64,000 nucleotides of DNA from Selaginella tamariscina (GCA_003024785.1 PUQB01000077.1:620001-684000), one strand, 5' to 3'. Numbered from the stretch's first letter, positions 21,891 through 33,933 are shown. Made by a program: numbers and translations. The notes: a model not told the origin generated them from the letters alone.

Positions 21891-23097
21891 GTTTCGAACC
21901 AGCCATTAACTTAACTTAAGTGGTCTTAAGTAAGGGAAAATGGATTCGCATTTGCCCTTAAGTTGAATAACCACTTACTTAACTTTTTTAAGATTTGATT
22001 GTTAAGGGCATTGAATTCGCACTAGCCCTTAACTTAAAAAATCATTTACTTAAGATTTTTAAGGGTTTGAATTCGTAATAATCCCTTAACTTAATTTATT
22101 TTAAGGGAATAATAAGAAATTATAAAGAAAATTTAAGACCATTAACGACCATACTTGAAAATTTAGGGTCGTTTATGGGCCACCTTTTTAAAATAAAATA
22201 AAAAAATATATATTTTTCATGTGCAATGTGTATTTTATCATATAATTAAAATTAAAAATAATACAAATGAATTTTTTAAAAAGTATATTTTCATTCTACC
22301 CTAATTTCTGTGTTGCAAACATGTGTGTATGCACCTATGTGTATGTGCATGATTGTGTGTATATGTATAGAAATTGTTTACACACACATTAACACACATG
22401 GACATGTATATATAATATTTTTCATGAAATTTTTACTTATTTAAACATATTCAAAATATATAAAATTTTAATTATCTATAGAATATACCCATATATAATA
22501 TTATATACAAGTATATAATTTTATGAGTATAAAATTCAATATGTATTGCATAAGCATATCATCATTTATTATATTTTTTATAATATTTAAAATCACTTTA
22601 AATGTTAATAAAAATTAAGGATGCACATATTATTTAAATCATGGATACTATAAATATAATTTAAAATGATTAAAAATATTTATTACAAATTAAAAATAAA
22701 TGTTTATTAGAAATTGAAAATTATTTAAAAATATTTATTACAAGTTGACATAATAATGTTAAATTAGATATGTTAAATTCATTATAAAAATAATTAAGTT
22801 AATAATCTTAACTTAAATGTAAATATAAAATATATTATATTAAGAGCAATATTTCGAATTCACTACCCTTAATATTTTCATGTGAATCCATTGCCCTTAA
22901 CACAATTTTTTAATTTAAATTAAAAAGTTAAGAGTTAGTCGAATGTGAATCAATTGTTCTTAACACAATCCCTTAATTTGGTATGAATCAAAAACCCTTA
23001 CCGTTTCTTTCTAAGGGAGAGTTGATGTGAATCAAATGCACCTTTAACCCTTACTTAAATTATGCAGGCTAAGTTAAGTTAAGGGCTAGTGCGAAAC
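21891..23097. mobile_element. Non-autonomous terminal-inverted-repeat element, ~1.2 kb
   Basis: The left end gtttcgaaccagccattaac is matched by the reverse complement of the right end (23097 back: gtttcgcactagcccttaac), a ~29-bp inverted terminus with about three mismatches. Many subterminal copies of cccttaac/gttaaggg follow near both ends, interspersed with gaattcgcactagccc-like words. The centre is AT-rich without an open frame. I could not define a target duplication. Confidence 0.7.
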
Positions 23098-23499
23098 AAT
23101 CCTTATTAACAGTTATTAAATTGTTAGTTATTAAATTATATAACTAACAAACATTATACCTTTTTATAATAGTTCAAATTATAATCAATAAATAATAATA
23201 ATACTAATAAAGAACATGCTGCAAGACCAAAAAGATAAACATCATTCCACCTGTAAATTAATTTATAGAAATTTAGTAGTTTTTATTACTGCCTTAATCT
23301 CGGGGAGTTCACTTTTATCAGGCCGTATGCCATAGGACCATGTATGGCTTGGGGTTTAATTTGACCTTTTTTGACCATTTACAATTTAGGGTGGGGGTTA
23401 ACAATTTTTTTAAAAAAATTTATGTTTACGGCTTGGGGTTAGCCCATTAGGGTATGTAGGGTATGGCTCAGGGAGGGTCGAGTGCAGCCGGATCAGCAG
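23098..23499. other. Noncoding interval
   Basis: AT-rich to mixed sequence with no open frame. The stretch gtatggcttggggttt near 23343 recurs loosely as tacggcttggggtta at 23427 and could mark the edge of the following element. Confidence 0.35.
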
Positions 23500-26400
23500 G
23501 CGCAACAGATTGAGACATAATTGTCCATTTGCTTGAAGAGGATAGGAGAGGAGTAGTGGCCCTGGGTTTTGTGAGAAGTTCAAGTGATTCAACCTATTCT
23601 CAGATCCGCAGGGAAATCAATGAGGATGAGATCCCTGGCCTAGTGGGCAATTGCTGGTCATTTCTTGGCCCAGCGAATCTGGCATTGATAGAGAAACAGG
23701 AGAGATACTGTTGCCGTGAAAATGAGGTTTTGATTCATGTGGAGTAGGTGCAATCAAATGGTTTAGGCCCTGGCACTTCCAGAGAGGTTGAGAGTGCTAG
23801 TGTTGTTGGTGTTGCTGCTTCTTCGGAGTCTGGGGAGTTCTTTCATGTCGGTCTGCACTCGAAGCATGCGACTCCGAAGCTTACATATGAGTGGAAGAAG
23901 TCGGTAGTTGGTGCCTCCCGAAGTTTCCCTCGGGATAGCTAGAGCTCAGTTCAAGTGCTAGCATACCTGTTGGGACCCGAAAGTTTAGACAAAACAAGAA
24001 GAAGCTGCAAGAACAAGGCAGGGATGATCATTTAGAGTTGTTCTCCTATAACAAGGATGGTGAGCTTGTGTTTGGGATTTTTTGTTACGAGTGTAGTGAG
24101 CCTTACAGGAAAGGGGTGAAGGACTCGTGCTACAATTTTGTTGTCAAACATTGTGCATGTCCCAAGCATGGAGAAAATATGAGGAAGAGAAGAGCTGAGA
24201 GGAGCCTGGATCTTGACGATGTGGTTGAAGCAGGGCCTGAAGCAGCTAAGGGTGGGGAAGGAGTTCCAATTGACATTCATGCTTGTCCAGATGCTGAATG
24301 AGCTGATTGAGAGGATCTGAGAATGGCGATGGAGATGTTGCTCTCTGATGTGGTGGAGAAGTTTGAGTCAGACTCTGGAGTTAAGTTCACTGTTTATCAA
24401 CCAAGTGTTTGTGGTTTTAAGGACAAGAAAACCCTCCGTTTAGAGTGTGATGTTTGTGGGAAGCTGGTGCCCATGTTTGCAAAAGGCAGCTTGGAGAACA
24501 ATCTCACTCATCATATCATCAAGCAAGCATCGACGAGGTCAAGATGGTGCCCTGGAGACTAGCCGCCCAAGCAAGAAGCAACAAACAAACAATGCTCCAC
24601 TTAAAAAACAAGGAACTCTCTTATCTTTTGTTGTGAAAGGTTAGTTTTTTTTTTTGGTTTCATTTATTTTTTTATTCTTATGCTTAAGTTATATTCTAAA
24701 TATTATAAATATTGTTTTCAGGGATTGGGAATGGAGCAGAAGCAGCTCATGCAACACCATCGAATAGCTCATGTAGCCACAATAAGTGAAAACAATTTAC
24801 CCACTTTACTTCTAAAAAATATTCTGAGAAAAATAAACATGTGTGTTCATGTGTTCTTAAGTTCTAAAAATATTGTCATGGGTTGTGGCAAAAAAAAACA
24901 TGTATACGAGTCTGTCACTTATGACTTTACGGAGTTTTTGCGTGACTCGAAGCGCGGCTCAAAGTGGTACCTAGACCCCTACTACAGAATGACCCTGAAG
25001 CTGGAGGATGGCCGAGAGGTGAAGTTTCATGCACTTTTTGGCATGATGATTGTCTAAGCTCCCTGGAATCTAGAAACCAGTGCAGCAAATGTTCAACCAT
25101 CCCCAACTTGCCGGACTTTTGAGCTAGAGTTGTTAGATCTGCAAAATCTCAATTCAAACGAGAGGAGCGTGCTGTTGTGCCTGGTATGAGAAATGACTTC
25201 ATGACAACAGAAGAGCGGCTGCAAAAACGTTGAGTAGTTAGCTCCCAGAATTGGGATTTGCGAAAGAAAAACTTTTTTCTAAGTGTGAGGAATGTGGCTC
25301 TCTTGACTCGCTACAAGACACTTCCAGAGACTCTATGTGAATCCGCAGTTAGGAAGGACGTTGGGAAGTTTTGTTGTGATATTATCGAGGCCCACATGAA
25401 TGGAAAGTTTGATGGAGAGGAGGCCCTCTGGAATCTCATGCTTGATATTGCTCAGAACCTCAACAGAGCAAAGCAAGGATTTAGATACCACAACACAACC
25501 CCGCGAAACCTCAATAGAACGTCATGTTTGGTGTCCCACCTTACAACTCGTTTGATCGCAGTCTCATCCTCAGCTACAGTCGCCAGAACACTCCCGAATT
25601 CAAGTTGCAAGCTCTCCATCTTCAGCTTGTAGATGTTGGGGATGGCTTCAAAGCTCTCATTATTGATACCGGTTCGATATCAAAAAGCTTGCCTCCAAGC
25701 TCTCTTTGTCAAGCTTATATTCGGGCCCTTCATATTGAGCATGAGAAAGTTGTGCATCCGGGTTCCACCCCGTCTGCTTCGAAAAGCTGGAAGGTCACTC
25801 ATGCAAGGAGCAGTTTGAGGTGGAGGTCAACGATGGAGAGCAGGGCTACTGCAACATTGTTGAGGCTTTCGAGAGGAATGTGAAGGCCTCGTGTGCAAGG
25901 GTGTTCATCATGAACCCTTTGCATTCAAAACTTCCAAATCTTGTTCTAGGAGTTTTACACACTTGCAACAGGTTCAAATCAGCGGATGTTAGAAGACAGT
26001 GGGAGCAGATTCAGATGTTCTGGGAGAAGCACTTGCGACCAGTTCTTGGGCCTCTCATAGGTCATTCCTGTGATGGTGATTCCCGCCGCAAGTCATGCAT
26101 GTTGGAGGACATGCTGCAGGCTTCAAATGTGTATAGGGTGCCATGGGAAGCATGGTTCTTATCTGCAGATGTGGGAGAACACGGTGATTTGTGTAAGCTT
26201 CACGATCAAGACTTTATTCACAATGGGAAAAAACTTATCAACCCGCTGGATAGAGGGACATAATCACTCTTTCTCGGAGAGCAGCTCGCTCATTTGAATG
26301 ATTTTTGGGTGGTGTTTGAGTGTTTTCATAGTGATCATGGTCTTCAAGCGGGGGATGTGAGGCAAGTTGACTGCCAAAACTGGCACAGTCCTCAGAGGAT

Positions 26401-26928
26401 TGTGTTAAGAAAGGTTCAAGAGCTCCTACAAGCTTTACAAGCTCCAAAGAGCGAGAGACCTGAGAGAACTCTGGAGACGGAGGTATATCTGGACATGGTT
26501 GCCTCCTACATCGATATTTTTCTTTCGCATGTGAAAAGCTTGCGGGAGAGGGTCCAATCTGCTGTAAAAGTCTCATTTTTTCTAAGGTAAATTTGTGTTT
26601 TAGAAAAATTATTTTTTAAATTAAATTAATTTTTTAATGTATTTTCAGGTTATGGCAGTTGTGGATAATCCGAGAGAAAAAAGGCAATCTCAAGCACAAC
26701 TTTCTGAGCCGGGAGACTTTTCTCGATGTTCAATTGTCTTGCCATTTTGTTGTGCTTTTAATAAGGTATATTTAACAAAATTTAAAAAATTGACAAGTTT
26801 TTATATTTTTTAATATTTAAATTGTGATTTTTCTTAGATACTTTTGTGATTTTCATGGCAACCTCCCAATACCGCTCGCAAAGACTGGCTCTGATGTTTG
26901 TGAGAACTTCTTCTCCAAATTTGGAGGG

Positions 26929-26993
26929 ATGGTTCAGTACGAGCGGTCCTACGACAGCAAATGGTTCAGTACGAGCGGTCCTATGACGGCAAA
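26929..26993 (+). repeat. 32-bp tandem duplication inside the transposase-like gene
   Basis: tggttcagtacgagcggtcc is repeated head-to-tail at about 26930 and 26962, with two differences in the unit, just after the CENFFSKFGGM motif. The duplication is not a multiple of three in effect and shifts the frame. Confidence 0.8.
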
Positions 26994-27907
26994 GATATAG
27001 TTGACAGTGTGGGAGCGATGAACCAAATTACTGTGTACGAGGCGAAAGGCGATCTCAGATTCTCAAAGGCTCACTCAAAACAAGAAAATATTTGGGAGGA
27101 GATGGAGATGGAGAGAGTGGGCAAGCAAGAGTTGGCTGATCTTCGGGATCACTCTAGAGTTTCCACGAATCTGGAGATTATTCAAGCGTTGAAAGATGGA
27201 CTTGCAGAGGCACAACAGCTTTGTCAACATGTTGGAATCCACTGCTCTTCAAGTTCATCTACATTATCCTGGTTTGTTACTCCATGGAAGTTTGAGGACT
27301 TTATCAAGATTTCATCTGAATGTGGTGTTGAGCTAGTTCAGGATGAGTCGAATGAGCATGTACAAGCTAAAGCAGATATGGAGGGTGAGAATGTGGATGA
27401 ACACAAGGATGAGGAGTTGGTGGATCGCACTCAGCTTCGCCACACCTTTGATCTTATGCTAGACAACCATGACGAAGGTTCTCCATCTCCTAAAAAAGTT
27501 TCTAACGTTGTTTCTGTGGATGGGAAGAAGGTTTCAAAAAGCAACATTGGTTAGCCAGTTGAACGGGAACCCGTGGCTAAAGACCGGCTGACTCGTGTCA
27601 AAAACATTGTTCTAGAGATGGAGGCGGGGAAGAGCTTGAATGCAACAACAACTTTGAGCATTGGATCGGATTGCTCTCTTTGGTTCAAGGAAGAAGAAGC
27701 ATGCCCTGCAACATCAAGGAGCAACAAATGAAAGATGAGAGTGAAGCTGGTATGGTACCTTGGCCGTGTTCTAAACATGAGAAAAAAGGTTGGAAATGCT
27801 TGGAGTGAGAGCATCAACATGGATGATCTGCCAACTTTTGTGAAAGAAGGTTAGCTGGAGTTTCTTTTCACTTACTACTAAGAGAAAGAAGTGGATGATG
27901 AAGTTAG

Positions 27908-28150
27908 ATGCATGTTGTAACTAAAATGGGCATGTCTATAGTCTCATTTTTTAATAATATTAATAATTTTAAATATTTAATTAGCATTTTTTAATATTAA
28001 AAAAATTCTTTAGAATAATATATGTTTAAAGAAAGATTTAAATATATATTTATTAAATAATTAATTATGAATTAAAACTTAAGTATTAATTAATATTTTT
28101 TTTTTATTCCCATTTTCCTATATCATGCCCATTTTAGTTACAACGTGCAT
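27908..28150. mobile_element. 243-bp MITE with ~27-bp inverted termini
   Basis: Arms 27908-27934 and 28124-28150 are near-perfect reverse complements (atgcaYgttgtaactaaaat / attttagttacaacRtgcat) around an AT-rich core without coding capacity. The right ~100 bp recur at about 44260-44374. It sits inside the tail of the transposase-like gene. Confidence 0.85.
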
Positions 28151-28740
28151 TTAGAAGCTGGTTCTCATATGATCTGCATGACGATGTGCGAGTTGGAATT
28201 TGTGATTGGCCTAGTGCCGCTTACTTTTGATATTGATCATGAGCTTTATTATTTAGATAAAAGCTCACGGTCAAAACTAGATGAATTTATTTATGTAATA
28301 AATAATATCTAATTTTTTAAAAAGAAAGTTAATATATTTTACGATTAGGGGTTTTTTTAGAATGTTAAGGTTTGGGGGCTAGTAAAAAAAAAAAAAAATT
28401 TGAAAATATTTAAGGTAAGGGGGTAATGGTATACCTACTTAAAACGTACTTTAGGGGGGCAAAATCAGAACTGATTTATGGTGCTGGTATACCAGAGCCG
28501 TGACAAGTGACCTCCCTGCAGCCTTAATATATTTATTTTAAATTTAATTAGAATTTTAAGGGTTTCTCATGAAAATAATTATTAAATTATTAATTGGGTG
28601 TGATTGAGCCTAATTTCCACTGTTAAAATATTTAATTATTTAAACTCTTAAAATTTAAGCTAATTTTAAATTAAATTAACATTAATATTTTAGAATTTTA
28701 ATAAAAGAAAACTTAAATTGTATATACGATTGACAATGCG
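28151..28740. other. AT-rich interval, end of the transposase-like element
   Basis: After the last readable codons (near 28320) there is AT-rich sequence, a poly-A run at 28386 and the short palindrome ggtatacc twice (28427, 28488). No gene seen. Confidence 0.35.
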
Positions 28741-28764
28741 AGGATTCTGAAGAGGTAATGAGGA

Positions 28765-28965
28765 AGAGGAACAGGTTGAGCAGTGTGAGGAAGGAGATAA
28801 AGAAGAGACAGAGAAAGGATAAGATCCGACAGACGGTGCAGAGTATCATACCTGGGGTGGCAGTTTGGATCAAACGGTTGTGCTTGATGAAGCGATTAAT
28901 TGTATGAAGGTTTTGCAGATGAAGGTTCTTGAGCTTGAGGCTAACAGGCAAGCCAAGGTTTGATG
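28765..28965 (+). pseudogene. Fragment of a bHLH transcription factor
   Basis: In one frame the plus strand gives a basic region (RKEIKKRQRKDKIRQ) and the first helix (TVQSIIPG); one frame over it continues with the loop and second helix (DQTVVLDEAINCMKVLQMKV, then LELEANR). Together these make a basic helix-loop-helix DNA-binding and dimerisation domain in the right order, with a one-base loss near 28857 in a run of Gs. The second helix resembles the plant group with LDEAI.Y.K.L. I find no other exon. The longer minus-strand frame over the same bases is a shadow. Confidence 0.6.
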
Positions 28966-29401
28966 AAGATGAGTTAGCTAAAGACAATGTGTGTGTTTAT
29001 ATATTTGAAATTTGTTTGTATTGTTTGTTTTTGTGTGTTTAAATTGTCAAAACAATTACCAGTGGGGTAATATAATGTGTAACTATATACAGTCGGTGGT
29101 AATATAGTTATAGGTGGTAATAAACTATACTACGTTATCAATCTTATAAATTCATAATAAATAAATTGTAATTATGTGTTTGTTTAATTGCATTTCTTAA
29201 ATATAGCATAGGTTATCATCTTTAATTTCGTATGAACGTGCTTAAGAAGGTTCGCAAAATCGGGGTTTCGGTTGCTATATTTTATGTTCTTTTATTTTAT
29301 TTTATATTGTTTTTAATTTCTTCTGACGTGGAGGCGCTATATAACACATGGAGTTAAGCACCTCTCTCTTGTGCTGCTCTAGAATGGGTATCACTCACAA
29401 C

Positions 29402-30789
29402 ATGGATGTTCTTGAACAGAAACGTCCATATTTACGTGGCGTTAAGGCCCTCATAGACTAGGGGATGGATGTGGTTCCTGATATTTACATCAAACCACAG
29501 AAAACAAGCTGAGTACTAACACTCAAAACACATGGGAGATTCCAGTCGTTGATCTTGTGGAGCTGAACGGTGACAAGAGGCACAAGACCATCAAAGCGAT
29601 TGGAAAAGCATGTGAAAAGTGGGGATTTTTTCAGGTCAGTACGTGTTAAGCACGTGGTTTATATATAACTCGTTTTTTGTGTTCAGGTGACAAACCATGG
29701 AGTCCCACTTTCACTCGTGGACGAGATGCAGGGGTTGCACATGAATTTTTCAGACTTCCTGTGGAAGAAAAAATGCTCTACCATTGCAGGAATATGGTCT
29801 CTACGATGTATGGAACCAGCTTCAACCAGTACGAGGACGAGACGTTCGACTGGCGGGACTATCTCAAACATTCATGTAATGCTCTCTCCGACGAGAGCAC
29901 TTCCTCATGGCGGGCGAATCCTACACAATATAGGTATGCAAAGCGTCTTAAGAATGTATTCTTTGTTGCAGGGAAATTGCAGCAAAGATATAGCAGAGCT
30001 CTAGCAGCACTTTCAGAGACGCTACTTGCTGCACTCTCAGATAGTCTCGGATTACACCCAGAGTGCTTACAGAAGGCATTTGGTTCACCAGACAACGAGC
30101 AGTTCTTGCTGTTGAACTACTATCTGCCTTGTCCGGCCCGACGCTCGCACTAGGACTGAGCAGCCATTCCGATGTGGGAGGAATTACCAGGACCACCTGC
30201 AGGTGTTCAAGGATGAGAAATGAAAATCTCAGGCGCATTTGTTGTCAACGTGGGTGACCAACTCCAGCTACATACGTACACGGAATTCCCTTTATGGAGA
30301 AGTCATGTACTTATATACTGTGAAATTAACCGTAGTCAACAAATGCTACGGATTAATAATTAAATTAAATTAATAATAAAGTAAATTAGTAATTAAGTAT
30401 TTGTGTAGCATTTTTCCGGCTACGGGTAATAACACTGCTTATATATAATATATGCCCCACAAAGACACATATATTTAACTGTATAACAGTAGTATTTCCT
30501 ACAATGTGTCTGTTTATGTGTATTAATTACAAACTTAATAATACAGGTTTTAAGCAATGAGAGGTACAAGAGTGTAGCGCACAGAGTGGTATTGAACTCA
30601 GAATACGCAAGGCTTTCCGTTGCTTACTTTTACCATCCGTCATCCAACATGGTGGTGTCACCAGCCGAGGAGCTAGTAGATGAGAGCCACCCACCCCTTT
30701 ATAAGGAGTTTACATTCTCCGAGTACAAGAAGCTCTTTTACTCCAAGCTCGACGGCAAAGCTTGCATACAGAATTTTCAAATATACTAA
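29402..30789 (+). pseudogene. 2-oxoglutarate/Fe(II)-dependent dioxygenase (DOXC class), pseudogene
   Basis: Plant soluble dioxygenases of this class hydroxylate or desaturate hormones and specialised metabolites. Exon 1 (29402-29634) reads VLEQKRPYLRGVKALID, then a TAG, then DVVPDIYIKP, and one frame over WEIPVVDLVEL ... GKACEKWGFFQ. A 52-nt GT-AG intron (29635-29686) follows. Exon 2 begins VTNHGVPLSLVDEM and shifts frame to VAHEFFRLPVEEKM, continuing to NYYLPCP. The iron-binding HSD (LGLSSHSDVGGIT) sits in a new frame near 30153-30185, and QDHLQVF and FVVNVGDQLQ in two others. The last exon (from 30546) has the third ligand in KSVAHRVV and the 2-oxoglutarate RxS motif in ARLSVAYFYHP, ending at 30787. 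At least five lesions: no functional product. Confidence 0.87.
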
Positions 30790-30879
30790 TACACCTACAC
30801 ATACTATGTGTACATGTGCATTCTGCTATATATGAAATGTTTTTTACATGTTTCCTTGTGGGCATATTAGCCTAGAGGT

Positions 30880-31945
30880 GTGATGTGAGTATGATGCATC
30901 TATTGTTAGTCTAGTTGCTCCCAAGACTGAATAGAAATTAAACATGCAGAGTGAGATACTCACGCTTGTTGCGTGCATGCTGTTTTGAGGTGCTTCACTT
31001 TGCTTGAGAACTCCCTGGATAACGTCGAGAGGACTTCGAGGCGGTTAGTCAACTGGATAAGCAAGTATCCCTCTATCATTGACGGAGAAGATCTTTTGAG
31101 CAAGAACGAGACAGTGCACAGATAAGCACTTGACATTCTTTGTTTCCCTATGGAAGCCTTTCTAAAATGAGATGCTTCAAACACACTTTGCCACCTTGAA
31201 AGAAGTCATGCACAGATTGTTTACTGTATCAATAGGTTTTACTTAGTGTAAATGGTCTAATCCATATACGTCAAAATTAACTCCTAAGTTTACGAATTAT
31301 TAGACAGCTTCAAACACACTTTGCCACCTTGAAAGAAGTCATGCACAGATTGTTTACTTATCAATAGGTTTCACTTAGTGTAAATGGTCTAATCCATATA
31401 CGTCCGTAGGATTAAAAATTAACTCTTAAGTTTACGAATTATTAGACATGTGATGTTCAAATTTTTTAAATTTTAAATGTGAGTTCTTATTTAAAATTTT
31501 AAAATAGTTTAGGTTTTATTTGACCCTTCCCAAATAAGCTTATATATAACAAGGTTCTTACATGTGAACTTGGTTACCACCGAAGAATGAACCCTGTATA
31601 TGAGTCACTCGAACTTTAGATTGCCCACTGTGACAAAGCTCATGTACGAGAGGATTACGTCAGGATTGTACACGGTTGCAATGTATATATCTGATTAATC
31701 AACAGTGACCCAGAGTTAATCTAGTTTTATCAAGTCGCCCCAGATTATACGATTGTACGCTCGTATGTAATGAACTGCTCTCCTTCCAATGAGGCAGCCT
31801 TGAAACTGCAGTTTATGTAGGATGCTAAACTAAAGGAGATGGTTACGATGCAACACTGCATGCTTCTATGCAGTGGAGAACCTGGTCGAACCATGATAGC
31901 TGATATACCTGGACACATGGTCGTGACTGTGAAGGTGTGATGTGA
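30880..31945 (+). pseudogene. Second microbial-type terpene synthase, heavily decayed
   Basis: Nucleotide-level similarity to the terpene synthase at 19862-20902 runs along the whole gene: EYDAxIVxL.xPKTE near 30888, actttgcttgagaactcc (equivalent to the aspartate-rich region) near 30997, gcggttagtcaactggataa near 31041, and aagaagtcatgcacag near 31200. It continues with gcccactgtgacaaagctcatg near 31623, aatgaactgctctccttcc (the NSE box) near 31769, and acatggtcgtgact at the end near 31915. Stops, frameshifts and deletions abound, including loss of about 55 bp before the aspartate-rich motif and ~70 bp after the NSE box. A ~133-bp internal tandem duplication is listed separately. Confidence 0.85.
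31174..31447 (+). repeat. ~133-bp tandem duplication in the terpene synthase pseudogene
   Basis: Copies 31174-31306 and 31307-31447 both start gcttcaaacacactttgcc and end in tttacgaattattagaca. The unit contains coding relics plus ~80 bp of foreign AT-rich sequence, so the duplication came after the gene was already broken. Confidence 0.85.
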
Positions 31946-32428
31946 TGATTTTCTGATGTGGCAGCCTACATAGACCGTATTTCTGGTGACTCGCGTGGTA
32001 GAGGACGGTAACCTTGTTTATGATTTCTATAAGAAAACCAAAACTTATGCTTATCTTAATTTGGAATAATTATAAAAATAAAATTGTGTTATTTTATATA
32101 AAATTATTTATTTTATATAAAGAAAATGAAATATATTTAAAACTTAAAAAACAAAAATCTAAATTCAAAGAGTTTGAACCAATTTCCATTGGTAGGTTTT
32201 CGTCTCTCACACACACAAGTTCAGAGAGAACATGGCATATCATATGTGTCACTATATAATGTATATCAATTAATATATTTAATTTATGAGTTTTGGTACT
32301 ATAAATAATGTAAAATATATGAGTTGAGGTATTATTTCGTATAAGGGGAAGAGATCCCTAGATAATTATCAATGTAGTTAATAATGTAAGTTTCTCACGT
32401 ATTTATAATATAATAAAACTTCCACCAC
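31946..32428. other. AT-rich interval
   Basis: No gene seen. The 81-codon frame at 32014-32259 is lysine/isoleucine-rich low-complexity translation of AT-rich DNA. Confidence 0.4.
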
Positions 32429-32938
32429 TATTAGGAACTAAAAATATAGCATGTAAGAACTATATACATAGGACTTTCCTACAGTGAAGAAGTATCTTGT
32501 AGGAAAGTAGTGGTAGGAAAAATCCTACGGATACAGGAAATATCCTATGCAAGCAGGAGAATTGGACGGTTATAACGGTTGAAGTAGGACATGATTTGAT
32601 TAGGGCAAGTTAGGGCAAGAGGGGAGAGAGAGACTATGAAGGTTATGGAGAGCTATAGAGAGCAATGCATGAGAGAGAGTATCTTTGAGAGAGAAGTAAG
32701 TCTTCACACTTGTTATCTCTTTGTATTCATTTAGTAATGCAAGTGCATGTTTATGGTATATTGTAAATGCTTATACATGGTAATGGCCAAAGCAAAATCA
32801 TATCCTTGACCTTAGAGATGAGATGAGCACATATATAGAGCTATTCTAGGTCGAAATCCCATATCCTTTAACTGGCAAAGCTTTTCCTGCACTGTGAACA
32901 GTAATTTTTGCACATAGGAAAGTTTTGCCATATTAACA
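32429..32938 (+). repeat. gypsy left LTR
   Basis: Begins tattaggaact (TG changed to TA) and ends ...gccatattaaca. It shares aaaatatagcatgtaRgaact, cttgacct and ctttaactggcaaagctttt with the right LTR. The sequence tggcgattatggaggg follows two bases later and is a candidate primer-binding site. Confidence 0.88.
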
Positions 32939-33099
32939 CATGGCGATTATGGAGGGATTTCGTCATTGTTGTGGAGGAATTTGTTGAATTCTTAAGTGAG
33001 AAGTGATATAGCTCTAAAAGAAGTAGAGTTTAAGTGAAAAAAGTGTCTATATATATGATGATGGGTGGAGCCTTGGAGACATCATAATCCTAATCCATC

Positions 33100-33310
33100 T
33101 CTAACAAGAGAGAGGGATAATAGGCAGGTCGAGAGAGAGGCTGCCCGAGTTGAACAAATAAAGCTTGCTAATAGGTAAGAAACTTTTATAAGACTCATTG
33201 ATCAGATAGGAGAAAGTGCTGCTAAAGGTGTTAAGGATATACAATACAGTGAATATCAAACTGCAGGAGAAGAGGAGTTAAAACTTACCAAAACTTGCCA
33301 AAACTTGCAA
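33100..33310 (+). pseudogene. gypsy gag, N-terminal fragment
   Basis: An open stretch with one TAA reads RERDNRQVEREAARVEQIK and then ETFIRLIDQIGESAAKGVK, a helical, charged gag-like N-terminus. Around 33300 it stops resembling gag. The capsid part is found 11 kb further on, from about 44378, so the inserted block begins hereabouts; the exact left boundary is not defined. Confidence 0.5.
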
Positions 33311-33495
33311 GGGAAGATTTACAACCCATGAATCGCCTTTTTCTTACAATAGGACCAATGCAAGGAACCTCTTCAAATATGGGTTGTTCTTCCGGGTTGT
33401 TATTATTAAAATCCAACCCAGAATATGTTGAACCATTTGACCATCTTAATTCAGATGTTCGCCACCTCATGAGGGATCCAAGATGCAATGTGCCA

Positions 33496-33933
33496 TTAGG
33501 TGAAACCTCTGTCACAAACACCCACGAAGTCGGCCCCTAGTTTCTCTTCTGACACTGCTTCCATTGGATTTATAGCTGTGATGATGCCTCTCCTAACCTC
33601 GATCTCATGAAGAAAGAGAATCATCTCATCCATCACAGCAGGCAAGCCATCATCTGGTGAACTCGTACTACTATTTATTTGTGACTCTGCATATTCTTTG
33701 TCAGCCTTGACTTCATCCAAATTTCACAATACAGAAGAACCCTCCTCAAATTCCATTTCTGGAACCTTAACATGCTTGCAAATGGTGTTCACCCATACGT
33801 ACACACAAGATCCTTGGGCAATATTATGACATGATGCATTATTATCTTGAACTTTCACAGTTCCAGTGCCAACTATCTCGTTGTTCCGAAAAAGACATAC
33901 ATTATCTTCAGTATTAAACATATTGTCCTGCAC
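33496..33933 (-). CDS. Unrecognised minus-strand open frames, probably transposon-derived
   Basis: Two frames separated by one stop (33933-33724 and 33720-33496) read as one continuous stretch of ~140 codons. The first half has CLFRNNEIVGTGTVKVQ and VWVNTICKHVKVPEMEF; the second is acidic and serine-rich. The pattern (short strand, GTV, valine-rich end) recalls the C-terminal domain often appended to plant En/Spm-type transposon proteins, but this is a weak resemblance. It belongs to the block inserted into gypsy gag. Confidence 0.3.

Larger units (their letters stand above)
23529..28316 (+). pseudogene. Spliced transposase-like gene of an unrecognised family
   Basis: A chain of plus-strand frames forms one degenerate gene. 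Early exons are cysteine-rich (CYECSEPYRKGVKDSC near 24080; LECDVCGKLVPM near 24450), suggesting zinc binding. The central part has DGDSRRKSCMLEDM near 26074 and HDQDFIHNGKKLINPL near 26201; after introns it continues with KTGSDVCENFFSKFGGM near 26877. GT-AG introns are visible at about 24639-24720, 26586-26648 and 26766-26836. The spacing of DGDxRR, HNGKKL and CExFFSxxGG motifs suggests a DDE-type transposase, but I cannot name the superfamily. Many frameshifts and stops (24301, 25057, 26263, 27554) mean it is not functional as read. The tail is interrupted by a MITE at 27908 and seems to resume after it (AGSHMICMTMCELEF). Confidence 0.6.

Noticed and set aside
28682..28987. 101-codon minus-strand frame
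   Set aside because: Leucine-rich shadow; the plus strand carries the bHLH signature.
33295..33540. Overlapping plus and minus frames after the gypsy gag fragment
   Set aside because: Neither strand gives a recognisable protein; I could not decide which, if any, is real or where the inserted block starts.
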